From Mycobacterium sp. EPa45 (lineage in GTDB: Bacteria; Actinomycetota; Actinomycetes; Mycobacteriales; Mycobacteriaceae), in NCBI RefSeq assembly GCF_001021385.1, contig NZ_CP011773.1, forward strand, positions 2,046,001 through 2,110,000: a stretch of DNA of 64,000 nucleotides, written 5' to 3'. Shown here in pieces: positions 40,248 to 49,036 of this stretch; within the stretch, counting starts at the first letter, position 1, and the number at the start of each line of letters is the position of its first letter. The position numbers were made by a program, and so were the translations under genes. Under the pieces are notes generated by a model. It had not been told where the DNA came from. It worked only from the letters and a program-made list of their open reading frames with translations, and did no database searches.

Positions 40248-41300
40248 ATGGTTGTTGTTGGAGCCGATGTACACAAGCGCACGCACACCTTCGTCGCCGT
40301 CGACGAGGTGGGCCGCAAGCTCGCGGAGAAGGTGGTCAAGGCCACCACTGACGGGCATCGTCAGGCCGTGCAGTGGGTCCGATCCCAGTTCGGGGTCGAG
40401 GTGGTGTGGGCGATCGAAGATTGCCGGCACTTGTCGGCGCGGCTGGAGCGAGATCTGCTGACTGCTGATCAGAAGGTGGTGCGGGTGCCGCCGAAGTTGA
40501 TGGCCTATGCCAGAGCCTCGGCACGGACCCGGGGTAAGTCTGACCCGATCGATGCGCTGGCCGTGGCGCGGGCCTACTTACGGGAGCCCGATCTGCCGAT
40601 CGCCTCACACGACCAGACCTCACGCGAGCTGAAGTTGCTGATTGACCGCCGTGAAGACCTTGTCGGGCAACGGACTTCGACGATCAATCGGTTGTTGTGG
40701 CGGGTTCATGAACTCGATCCCGACCATGCCCCGAAATCGGGCTCTTTGGATCTAGCCAAGCATCGCAGGTTGCTCGGCGACTGGCTGGACACTGTGCCTG
40801 GTCTGGTCGCTGAGCTCGCCCGCGACGAGCTGGCGGACATCACCCGGCTCACCGAACAGATCGATGCGTTGGCCAAGCGGATCGGTGAGCGCGTGCGGGT
40901 CATCGCACCGGTACTGCTGGCGATGCCGGGGTGCGGCGAGCTCACCGCGGCCAAGATCGTCGGTGAAACCGCCGGTGTGACTCGCTTCAAAAGCGAGGCG
41001 GCTTTCGCCCGTCACAGCGGTGTGGCGCCGATACCTGTGTGGTCGGGCAATACCGCCGGACGGGTCCGCATGACCCGCACGGGCAATCGCCAACTCAACG
41101 CCGCGCTACACCGCATCGCCGTGACCCAGATCCGCCTTCCCGGCCTCGGACAGACCTACTACCGACACCGACTCGCAGAAGGCGATTCCAGCACCGAGGC
41201 CTTGCGCTGCCTCAAACGCCGCCTGGCCCGCGTCGTCTACAGCCATCTCCACACCGATCACAGAAATCGAACACAGCCTTGCCAAACGGCAGCGGCTTGA
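40248..41300 (+). CDS. IS110-family DEDD recombinase/transposase
   Basis: A 350-aa protein from ATG 40248 (MVVVGADVHKRTHTFVAVDE), chosen because GGAGG lies 8 nt upstream; ATG 40233 would place that site inside the gene. RuvC-like DEDD residues: GADVHK, AIEDCRHL and DPIDALAVARAYL. The C-terminal Transposase_20 part has LLAMPGCGELTAAKIVGE and SGVAP...WSGNTAGRVRMTRTGN with the conserved Ser. It appears intact, so the element may be active. Confidence 0.9.
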   Translation: MVVVGADVHKRTHTFVAVDEVGRKLAEKVVKATTDGHRQAVQWVRSQFGVEVVWAIEDCRHLSARLERDLLTADQKVVRVPPKLMAYARASARTRGKSDPIDALAVARAYLREPDLPIASHDQTSRELKLLIDRREDLVGQRTSTINRLLWRVHELDPDHAPKSGSLDLAKHRRLLGDWLDTVPGLVAELARDELADITRLTEQIDALAKRIGERVRVIAPVLLAMPGCGELTAAKIVGETAGVTRFKSEAAFARHSGVAPIPVWSGNTAGRVRMTRTGNRQLNAALHRIAVTQIRLPGLGQTYYRHRLAEGDSSTEALRCLKRRLARVVYSHLHTDHRNRTQPCQTAAA

Positions 41301-41314
41301 CATAGGAGAAACCC

Positions 41315-42172
41315 ATGGCCGCACTCATGCCGGCGGCGTTCATCGGCCACGGTAGTCCGATGAACGCCCTGGAGCTCAACCGCTACACCTCGGCGTGGCA
41401 GGCGTTCGGCCGGTCGGCGCCGCGACCGCGCGCGATCCTCGTGATCAGCGCGCACTGGTACATCAACGCCACTGCCGTCACCGCGATGGCCGTACCGCGA
41501 ACCATCCACGACTTCTACGGTTTTCCCGCGGAACTCTTCGACGTGCAGTACCCCGCGCCGGGACTGCCCGAACTCGCCGACGAGATCGCCGATGTCGTCG
41601 AGCCCACCTGGGTGGGTGCCGACATCGACAGCTGGGGGATCGACCACGGCACGTGGTCGGTGCTCGTCCACGCGTTCCCGGATGCGTCGGTTCCCGTGGT
41701 GCAGTTGGCCGTCAATGCCTACAAGCCACTGGAGTATCACCTCGAACTGGGGGCCAAGCTGGCGGCGCTGCGCCAGCGAGGTGTGCTGATCCTCGGTAGC
41801 GGCAACGTCGTCCACAATCTGGCCGCGATGGACCCGGCCCTGGGGGACGGCGCGTTCGACTGGGCCCAGCGCTTTGACGACGAGGCCTGGGCACAGCTGA
41901 TGAACGACCCGGCCGATGCCGCCGGGCTTCGCGATCACGCTGATTACGCCGCAGCGGTACCCACGCCGGATCACTTTCTGCCGCTGCTGTATTTCGCCGG
42001 ACTGGCCGCCGAGAACGGTGGCGGCGTCGACGTGCTCACCGAGGGCTGCGCCTACGGCTCCTTGTCGATGACGTCGTACACGCTCGGTCTCGGCAGCGTG
42101 GACGCTCCAACCGACGATCGCGACGCGGCGGCGCCGGCCGCGGGCGTGCCCGTCGACGAGACCAACATCTAG
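41315..42172 (+). CDS. extradiol ring-cleavage dioxygenase, 4,5-DOPA dioxygenase (YgiD) type
   Basis: A 285-aa member of the LigB-like class III extradiol family. PAAFIGHGSPMNAL, LVISAHWYINA, GSGNVVHNLAAM and TPDHFLPLLYFAG give the metal-binding His residues. Related enzymes cleave DOPA or other catechols with O2 and a divalent metal. Ribosome site AGGAG lies about 8 nt upstream. The IS110 element ends within about 15 nt of the start, so its original promoter region has been displaced. Confidence 0.8.
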   Translation: MAALMPAAFIGHGSPMNALELNRYTSAWQAFGRSAPRPRAILVISAHWYINATAVTAMAVPRTIHDFYGFPAELFDVQYPAPGLPELADEIADVVEPTWVGADIDSWGIDHGTWSVLVHAFPDASVPVVQLAVNAYKPLEYHLELGAKLAALRQRGVLILGSGNVVHNLAAMDPALGDGAFDWAQRFDDEAWAQLMNDPADAAGLRDHADYAAAVPTPDHFLPLLYFAGLAAENGGGVDVLTEGCAYGSLSMTSYTLGLGSVDAPTDDRDAAAPAAGVPVDETNI

Positions 42173-42221
42173 CGCACTTTCGTGCATTGTCGATTCTGGA
42201 CCTGACCAGCAGATTCGCCGC

Positions 42222-42233
42222 TACGATGCCGCC
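42222..42233 (+). promoter_or_regulatory. -10 box of a leaderless promoter
   Basis: TACGAT (42222-42227) plus exactly 6 nt before ATG 42234. Confidence 0.5.
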
Positions 42234-42563
42234 ATGAGCGATGAGATCTACCGAGACGACTTCATCGTGCTCGACGGCGATGGCGTCACGATCTTGAAGT
42301 ACTACTTCCCGTTGGCGACGCCAAAGCGCATCGCCTACACCGATATCCGGCGAGTGCTGGTTGAGGACATGAACTGGTTGACCGGCAAGGGCAGGTTCTG
42401 GGGTGCGAGCATCCCCAACACCTGGATGCCGATGGACTGGGGCCGCATGAAAAAAGACAAGGTCATCGTCCTCGACGTCGGCGCACGGGTGAAGCCGTGC
42501 GTGACACCCGATGACCCGGATCGGGTGGCGGAGCTGATCAAAGCACGCGTTCCGGCCGGCTAG
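42234..42563 (+). CDS. small conserved protein, PH-like fold suspected
   Basis: A 109-aa soluble protein: YRDDFIVLDGDGVTILKYYF, KRIAYTDIRRVLVED, a Trp-rich middle (MNWLTGKGRFWGASIPNTW) and KVIVLDVGARVKPCVTPDDP. The strand-rich pattern with a closing helix resembles bacterial PH-like domains, but this is a guess. The stop TAG is part of the CTAG target of the adjacent IS481 element, which inserted exactly here without changing the protein. Confidence 0.6.
   Translation: MSDEIYRDDFIVLDGDGVTILKYYFPLATPKRIAYTDIRRVLVEDMNWLTGKGRFWGASIPNTWMPMDWGRMKKDKVIVLDVGARVKPCVTPDDPDRVAELIKARVPAG
42560..42563. repeat. left CTAG target duplication of the IS481 element
   Basis: CTAG at 42560-42563 and again at 43656-43659 flank the element. 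With the neighbouring bases the flanks read GGCTAG and CTAGCC. Confidence 0.85.
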
Positions 42564-43655
42564 CTGTACTGACCACGGACGTTGGTGACGGCGTGGCGTG
42601 GTGACATGACGAAGACCTCCGAGTGAAGTGCGAGCTGTCTAGGAACGCTTTCACCAACCGGAGGTCTTCGTGTCCCACCGTAATGCCCCTTTGTCCGAAA
42701 CCGGTCGTCTGAGGCTGGCTCGTTGCGTCGTTGAGGACGGCTGGCCGCTGCGTCGAGCCGCTGAACGCTTCCAGGTCTCGGTCACCACCACCTCTCGGTG
42801 GGCGACTCGATACCGCGAACAGGGTGAGGCCGGCATGGCCGACCGCAGCTCACGGCCGCACCGAAGTCCGAATCAGACACCGACCCGCATCGAGCGGCGG
42901 ATCATCAAAGTCCGGGTCCTGCGCCGGTGGGGACCAGCTCGCATCGGGTATTTGTTGGGCATTCACCCCTCCACGGTGCACCGGGTACTCACCCGCTACG
43001 GAGTGGCCAAGCTTCGGTGGCTGGACCGACCCACCGGACGTGTGATCCGCCGCATCGAAACCTCCCAGTGCGGGGATCTAGTGCATGTCGATGTCAAGAA
43101 ACTGGGCAAGATCCCCGCTGGTGGCGGCTGGCGGATGCTGGGCCGCACGATCGGCCAGCGCAACTCCCAGGCCGACAAAGGCTCTGGACTTCGCAGTAAG
43201 TACCGCCATCCCTTGCACGGTCACCACTTCCTCCACACGGCGATTGACGCACACTCCCGGCTGGCCTACTCAGAACTGTTGCCCAATGAACGCAAAGAGA
43301 CCGCGGCAGGCTTTTGGCTACGCGCCAACGCCTGGTTCGCCGAATGCGGCATCCCCGTGCGGAACGTGTTGACCGACAACGGGTCCTGCTACCGCTCTCA
43401 CGCCTTCCGTGAGGCCTTAGGCGACGTTGAACACCGTCGCACGCGCCCTTATCGGCCGCAGACAAACGGCAAGGTAGAACGCTTCCACCGAACCCTGGCC
43501 GATGAATGGGCCTACGCCCGGCTCTACACCAGCGACGCCGAACGCTGCACCCAGTTCCCGATCTGGCTGCACACCTACAATCACCACCGCGGCCACACCG
43601 CACTCGGCGGTCAACCACCCGCCAGCCGCGTACCTAACCTCTCAGGTCAGTACAG
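42564..43655 (+). mobile_element. IS481-family insertion sequence, 1092 bp
   Basis: Terminal inverted repeats CTGTACTGACC (42564-42574) and GGTCAGTACAG (43645-43655) are perfect; with the duplicated CTAG and its GC context the match extends to 17 bp, GGCTAGCTGTACTGACC. A single intact transposase gene fills the element. Insertion at CTAG is typical of IS481. Confidence 0.9.
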
Positions 43656-43659
43656 CTAG
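42670..43659 (+). CDS. IS481-family DDE transposase
   Basis: A 329-aa protein with a GTG start behind GGAGG. N-terminal HTH (GWPLRRAAERFQVSVTTTSR) and a second helical domain (IGYLLGIHPSTVHRVLTRYG), then the integrase core: HVDVKKLGKI (D), VLTDNGSCYRSH (D) and PQTNGKVERFHRTL (E). The stop codon TAG (43657-43659) lies outside the inverted repeat, in the target-derived CTAG, so the element borrows its stop from the host. Confidence 0.9.
   Translation: MSHRNAPLSETGRLRLARCVVEDGWPLRRAAERFQVSVTTTSRWATRYREQGEAGMADRSSRPHRSPNQTPTRIERRIIKVRVLRRWGPARIGYLLGIHPSTVHRVLTRYGVAKLRWLDRPTGRVIRRIETSQCGDLVHVDVKKLGKIPAGGGWRMLGRTIGQRNSQADKGSGLRSKYRHPLHGHHFLHTAIDAHSRLAYSELLPNERKETAAGFWLRANAWFAECGIPVRNVLTDNGSCYRSHAFREALGDVEHRRTRPYRPQTNGKVERFHRTLADEWAYARLYTSDAERCTQFPIWLHTYNHHRGHTALGGQPPASRVPNLSGQYS
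43656..43659. repeat. right CTAG target duplication of the IS481 element
   Basis: Copy of the 42560-42563 CTAG. On the plus strand it gives the transposase stop; on the minus strand it gives the stop of the convergent gene. Confidence 0.85.
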
Positions 43660-44141
43660 CCGATCAGGTCCGACCAGAACGGCACCGTCGGAATCGGTGA
43701 CCGCGACGGGTCAGGGTCGGCATAGTCGAAAAGATCTGCGGCACAGCAACTCACGTCGGTCTGATAGATCGACAGCACGGGGTGCCCGGACGTCCCACGG
43801 CCCGCTGGGAGGTAGTGATTCGCACGCAGCGGTACCAGCTGCGGCACCCGCGCCAGGTGGTAATTCGCACTGCGCAGCGCATCCTTCATGCGCGACGGTC
43901 GGACACCCCAGTCGGCGCCCCAGAATTCGCGCCACTCGACAGCGAACAGGATCCCCTCCACGGGCAGCCGCAATCGTTGTTGCAGACTCCGGCGGGGCGC
44001 CGAGCGCCAATCCGGCCACGAGTCCCCGACGGGGAGGCCGGAAGACAAGAACGCTCGATGGTCGTCGGCGAACTCGAAGCCGAACTCAGCCTCGATGCGA
44101 GCCAGCTCCACGTCACTCAGGCCGGCCGTCGTCGTCACCAT
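43656..44141 (-). CDS. SMI1/KNR4-like domain protein
   Basis: A 161-aa protein. LARIEAEFGFEFADDHRAFL opens an SMI1/KNR4-type fold, followed by VGDSWPDWR, EGILFAVEWREFWGADWG, VPLRANHYLPAGRGTSGHPV and LSIYQTDV. Members serve as immunity proteins or partners in many bacteria; here no toxin gene is near. The TAG stop is in the CTAG at the right edge of the IS481 element. It ends the convergent arrangement with the 42234 gene that the insertion split. Confidence 0.6.
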   Translation of the reverse strand: MVTTTAGLSDVELARIEAEFGFEFADDHRAFLSSGLPVGDSWPDWRSAPRRSLQQRLRLPVEGILFAVEWREFWGADWGVRPSRMKDALRSANYHLARVPQLVPLRANHYLPAGRGTSGHPVLSIYQTDVSCCAADLFDYADPDPSRSPIPTVPFWSDLIG

Positions 44142-44145
44142 GCGC

Positions 44146-45327
44146 TCAGTACTTGTGCTGCGGCCCTTGCGCCTTCTTGTACAGCGACTTGAGCATCACG
44201 TCGCGGAACCGGGCGTTGTCGATCAGCTTGATCCCGGCGTTGGCGACCTGCGGGTAGCCCAGCAGCTTGTGGAAGTACCGTCCCCGCTTGTACTCCCGGC
44301 CCCACGCCGCTTCCATGCGCTGCGCGTAGTTGGTGAAGTCGTCGGGACCGCCGTTCTGCAGCGCGGCGATCGCACACTCGCCGGCGGCCAGGCCAGATTC
44401 GAGCGCCTTGGAGATGCCCGCGCCGGAAGCCGGCTTACCCGCACCGAGCGAGTCGCCGGTGAACAACACACCCGGACGCCACGGCGGCCAGGCGGTGAAG
44501 CCCATCGGCAGCCGCCAGGCCCGGACGCTCTTGTTCTTCTTCAGCTCCTCGATGGGCGGCAACTCCCACTCAGGCGGCAGCGTGCGCAGGAACTCCCCGA
44601 GGAACTGGGTGGCATTGATCGACTGCCAGTTCTTGTAGCTGTTGACGTAGCCCAAGCCGATGTTGAACCGACCCCCGCCCATCGGGAACACCCAGCCGTA
44701 CCCCGGCAGCTGATCACCCTGGAACTGCAGCTTCAGGTAGATGTCGAGGCTGTCGGAATCGGGCCGATTGGCGTACATCTCGGAGCGGATCGCGATCGCC
44801 GAGTAGCCCTGGTACTCCGAGTCGATCTTCAACGCCCGCTTGATCGGGGAGTAGGCGCCGTCGGCCGCGATGACCGCGTCGCCCAGAACCTTCTCGCCGC
44901 TCTTGAGAACCACACCGATGACCCGGCCGCGTGCGTCGAGCTCAGGCCCCGCCACCTCCGAACCCTGGCGCACCGTGGCGCCGGCTGACTCGGCGTGCTT
45001 GAGCAGCAGCGTGTCCAACTCGGTACGGCTGACCGTGTGGCCGTGGTCGGGCATTCCCGGACGCTTGGGGAACGACAACTCCCACTGCGACGGGCTGAAG
45101 ACGGTCACCCGGTTGACACGGTGGAACTGCGATACCTCGTGGGCCAAGCCCATCTTCTGCAGATAGCTCACGGCGCGCGCCGTCAGGCCGTCACCGCAGG
45201 GTTTGTCCCGAGGGAACTCCGCCTTGTCGAGGACCACCACTCGCGCGCCGGTCTGCGCGGCCTGCCATGCGGCCGCTGATCCCGATGGCCCCCCGCCGGC
45301 TACCACCAGGTCGAATCGCTCGGTCAC
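44146..45327 (-). CDS. FAD-dependent geranylgeranyl-reductase family oxidoreductase
   Basis: A 393-aa flavoprotein from GTG 45327 (giving MTERFDLVVAGGGPSGSAAA); the upstream frame to 45663 has no homology features and covers a divergent promoter. FAD motifs: GGGPSGSAAA at ~11, PRDKPCGDGLTARAV (the GGR signature) and GVLFTGDSLGAGKPASGAGI. Family members saturate isoprenoid chains, for example of menaquinone or membrane lipids. It is a paralogue, not the MenJ type I remember. It starts divergently from the TetR gene. Confidence 0.75.
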   Translation of the reverse strand: MTERFDLVVAGGGPSGSAAAWQAAQTGARVVVLDKAEFPRDKPCGDGLTARAVSYLQKMGLAHEVSQFHRVNRVTVFSPSQWELSFPKRPGMPDHGHTVSRTELDTLLLKHAESAGATVRQGSEVAGPELDARGRVIGVVLKSGEKVLGDAVIAADGAYSPIKRALKIDSEYQGYSAIAIRSEMYANRPDSDSLDIYLKLQFQGDQLPGYGWVFPMGGGRFNIGLGYVNSYKNWQSINATQFLGEFLRTLPPEWELPPIEELKKNKSVRAWRLPMGFTAWPPWRPGVLFTGDSLGAGKPASGAGISKALESGLAAGECAIAALQNGGPDDFTNYAQRMEAAWGREYKRGRYFHKLLGYPQVANAGIKLIDNARFRDVMLKSLYKKAQGPQHKY

Positions 45328-45478
45328 TACGTCTCGTCTCGCTTCGATAATCGGATGCGACGATGCTATCTGAGAACGGGGTGTCGCTCCGGTCAGCGAA
45401 GGCCGGTGTAAGACCCATGTAATAGTCGTCGTGCCGGGTCGGCGCTGGTCAGCCCGCGCTACAGGTACAGTGCTTGAC

Positions 45479-46216
45479 GTGCGCAGGGTGTCCAGATCGC
45501 GTGCCGGGGCAGAGCCCGGCAAGGTCGACGCGCGCAGTGAGCGCTGGCGTGAGCATCGCAAGAAGGTGCGCGCGGAGATCGTCGACGCCGCGTTCCGGTC
45601 GATCGACAAGCATGGGCCTGAGGTCAGCCTGCGTGAGATCGCCGAAGAGGCCGGCACCGCCAAGCCGAAGATCTACCGGCATTTCACCGACAAGTCAGAC
45701 TTGTTCCAGGCCATCGGCAAGCGGCTGCGCGACATGCTCTGGGGTGCGATTTTCTCGAACATCGACGCCGCTACCGACCCGACCCGGGAGGTGGTGCGCC
45801 GCGGGGTGGCCGAGTACGTCAACCTCGTCGAGCAGCACCCCAACGTGCTGCGGTTCATGTTGCAGGGCCGCTTTCCCGAGCAGTCAGAATCCACCCAGCG
45901 CGCGCTCAACGAGGGCCGCGAGATCACCATGGCGTTCGCTGACACGTTTAACAACGAACTGCGCGGCATGCAGCTCGACCCCGCCGCACTGCAATTGGCT
46001 GCGTCGGCGGCGTTCGGCGCGTGCTCGGCGGCCACCGACTGGTGGCTGGGCCCAGACCCGGATAGCCCGCGCCGGATGCCGACCGACGAGTTCATCAACC
46101 ACCTGACCACGATCATGTTGGGCACGGTCAACGGCACCGCTGACGTGCTGGGCGTCCACCTCGACCCCGACCGCCCGATTCACGACGCGATGCAGCGGCG
46201 CGCCGCCGCCGGCTGA
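45479..46216 (+). CDS. TetR-family regulator (Rv3050c-like)
   Basis: A 245-aa protein from GTG 45479; TACAGT 7 nt upstream is a leaderless -10 and the length then matches the remembered M. tuberculosis protein (246 aa). HTH VSLREIAEEAGTAKPKIYRH. The C-terminal domain has no known ligand. It precedes the flavin monooxygenase by 42 nt and faces the GGR gene, so either may be its target. Confidence 0.8.
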   Translation: MRRVSRSRAGAEPGKVDARSERWREHRKKVRAEIVDAAFRSIDKHGPEVSLREIAEEAGTAKPKIYRHFTDKSDLFQAIGKRLRDMLWGAIFSNIDAATDPTREVVRRGVAEYVNLVEQHPNVLRFMLQGRFPEQSESTQRALNEGREITMAFADTFNNELRGMQLDPAALQLAASAAFGACSAATDWWLGPDPDSPRRMPTDEFINHLTTIMLGTVNGTADVLGVHLDPDRPIHDAMQRRAAAG

Positions 46217-46258
46217 ACCGCCCACCCGATACCGCCGGTATTGGGTACTTTGGTTGCC

Positions 46259-47797
46259 ATGACTGTTGCAGAACCGACCGTCGCCGACACCACCGCCGAA
46301 CCCGTCCACACCCGGGCGCTGGTCATCGGCACCGGCTTCTCCGGGCTGGGGATGGGCATCGAATTGCAGCGGCGCGGCGTCGACTTCTTGATCCTGGAGA
46401 AGGCCGACGACGTCGGCGGCACCTGGCGTGACAACAGCTACCCGGGCTGCGCCTGCGACATCCCGGCGCACCTGTACTCGTTCTCCTTCGAACCCAAGCC
46501 CGACTGGACCTACATGTGGTCGCTGCAGCCGGAGATCCTCGACTACCTCAAGGGCGTGACCGACAAGCACGGCCTGCGCCGCTACATCCGCTTCGGCGCG
46601 CGCGTCGAGCGCGCCCATTGGGACGACGCGGAGTATCGATGGCACGTCTTCACCGAGGATGGCCGCGAGTACGTCGCGCAATTCCTGATCTCCGGTGCCG
46701 GCGCGCTGCACATCCCGTCCGTCCCCGACTTCGAGGGCCTGGCCGACTTCCAGGGGGAGGCGTTCCATTCGGCGCAGTGGGACCACCGCGTGGACCTCAC
46801 CGGCAAGAAGGTCGCCGTCGTCGGCACCGGGGCAAGTGCCATCCAGATCGTCCCGGAGATCGTCGACAAGGTCGGCGCGCTGCAGCTCTACCAACGCACC
46901 CCCGCATGGGTGCTGCCACGGTCGAACAATCCCATCCCCACGTGGATGCGCAACGCGTTCGGCACGGTGCCCGGCGCGCGCGCCCTGCTGCGCACCGGCA
47001 TCTACTGGTTTCAGGAATCACTCGGCTTTGCGATGACCAAGCGCCCGGAGCTGCTCGTGCTGGGCGAGAAGGCCGGCAAGTGGAACATCCGCCACCAGGT
47101 CCGTGATCGTGACCTGCGCCGTCGGCTGACCCCGTCGTACCAGGTGGGCTGCAAGCGAGTCCTGTTCTCCAACAACTACTTCCGTGCCATCGCGAAGCCC
47201 CATTCGGAGCTCGTGACCGATCGGATCGCGCGTATCACCCCGCACGGAATCGTCACCGAAGACGGGACCGAACGCGAGGTCGATGTGATCGTGTTCGCGA
47301 CCGGCTTCCACGTCACCGACTCCTACACCTATGTCGACATCAAGGGTCCCGGCGGCGAAGACCTTGTGGACCGCTGGAACCGCGAGGGCGTGCAGGCGCA
47401 TCGTGGGATCACCGTCGCCGGCATGCCGAATCTGTTCTTCCTGCTCGGGCCGAACACCGGACTGGGTCACAACTCGGTGGTGTTCATGATCGAGTCGCAG
47501 ATCCGTTACGTCGGCCAGGCGATCGGAGCTGTGGAGAAGGCCGGTGCGCAGGCGCTGGCGCCGACCCGCTCAGCGCAGGATGCGTTCAACGCCGAACTGC
47601 AGGACGACCTGCAGGGCGCGGTGTGGAGCACCGGCGGTTGCAGCAGCTGGTATCTCGACGAGCACGGGAAAAACCGCACGCTGTGGAGCGGCATGACGTG
47701 GCAGTACTGGTTGGCCACTCGCTCGCTCAAGCGCTCGGAGTACCGCTTCTCCGGGGTGGCCTCGGCGCGGCCTTCCGAGCAAGCCGCGGCGAGCTGA
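46259..47797 (+). CDS. flavin-containing Baeyer-Villiger-type monooxygenase (Rv3049c-like)
   Basis: A 512-aa protein from ATG 46259 (MTVAEPTVADTTAEPVHTR), with TACTTT 7 nt upstream as a leaderless -10. GTGFSGLGMG binds FAD; the BVMO fingerprint FxGxxxHxxxW appears as FQGEAFHSAQW; VVGTGASAIQ binds NADPH. BVMOs insert oxygen next to a ketone or oxidise sulfides; in mycobacteria related enzymes activate thioamide drugs. Probably regulated by the preceding TetR. Confidence 0.85.
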   Translation: MTVAEPTVADTTAEPVHTRALVIGTGFSGLGMGIELQRRGVDFLILEKADDVGGTWRDNSYPGCACDIPAHLYSFSFEPKPDWTYMWSLQPEILDYLKGVTDKHGLRRYIRFGARVERAHWDDAEYRWHVFTEDGREYVAQFLISGAGALHIPSVPDFEGLADFQGEAFHSAQWDHRVDLTGKKVAVVGTGASAIQIVPEIVDKVGALQLYQRTPAWVLPRSNNPIPTWMRNAFGTVPGARALLRTGIYWFQESLGFAMTKRPELLVLGEKAGKWNIRHQVRDRDLRRRLTPSYQVGCKRVLFSNNYFRAIAKPHSELVTDRIARITPHGIVTEDGTEREVDVIVFATGFHVTDSYTYVDIKGPGGEDLVDRWNREGVQAHRGITVAGMPNLFFLLGPNTGLGHNSVVFMIESQIRYVGQAIGAVEKAGAQALAPTRSAQDAFNAELQDDLQGAVWSTGGCSSWYLDEHGKNRTLWSGMTWQYWLATRSLKRSEYRFSGVASARPSEQAAAS

Positions 47798-47859
47798 TCG
47801 GCCGACACGCCGAGCCACTTCGCAGCGCGCGTCGGACCTGTGGATTCGGCACCGCCGCA

Positions 47860-47907
47860 ACACAAGTTGTTGTGTTGCGGCGCGTTGTCACACCCCAGGG
47901 GTAGTGT
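47860..47907 (+). promoter_or_regulatory. pair of NrdR boxes upstream of nrdF2
   Basis: ACACAAGTTGTTGTGT (47860-47875) is an excellent ACAC-N8-GTGT box. ACCCCAGGGGTAGTGT (47892-47907) is a second, weaker box starting exactly 32 bp later. The same phasing is seen at nrdH. Confidence 0.65.
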
Positions 47908-47946
47908 TTTGGGCGTCAGCCGGAAACGGGGCAAACAGCGTGGTGA

Positions 47947-48933
<987 letters not shown>

Positions 48934-48962
48934 CCTGACCCGTTGCGCGGCCAAGCTTTGGC

Positions 48963-48984
48963 GCGTTGCCGGCTAGGGCAACGC
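48963..48984 (+). terminator. hairpin terminator after nrdF2
   Basis: GCGTTGCC (48963-48970), a 6-nt loop and GGCAACGC (48977-48984), 30 nt after the stop, followed by AAATTC. Confidence 0.65.
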
Positions 48985-49024
48985 AAATTCGCCGAACACG
49001 CCTGAGCTGCAGGTGCGGCCGTGA

Positions 49025-49036
49025 CACCATGTCGGC
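49025..49036 (+). promoter_or_regulatory. leaderless -10 of cyclase-ATPase copy 1
   Basis: CACCAT (49025-49030), 6 nt, GTG 49037. The same CAC[C/G]AT-N6-GTG layout precedes copies 2 and 3. Confidence 0.45.

Larger units (their letters stand above)
40020..41305 (+). mobile_element. IS110-family insertion sequence (ends approximate)
   Basis: A DEDD transposase gene preceded by about 230 nt of structured non-coding DNA and followed almost at once by the next gene, the layout of the IS110 group. No terminal inverted repeats or target duplication are visible, as usual for this family, so the ends cannot be fixed from one copy. It separates phyH from the DODA-type dioxygenase gene. Confidence 0.75.

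Noticed and set aside
44146..45327. Calling the GGR-family gene menJ
   Set aside because: It shares FAD and PRDK-CGDGL motifs with MenJ (Rv0561c) but the rest differs and the context is not a menaquinone locus.
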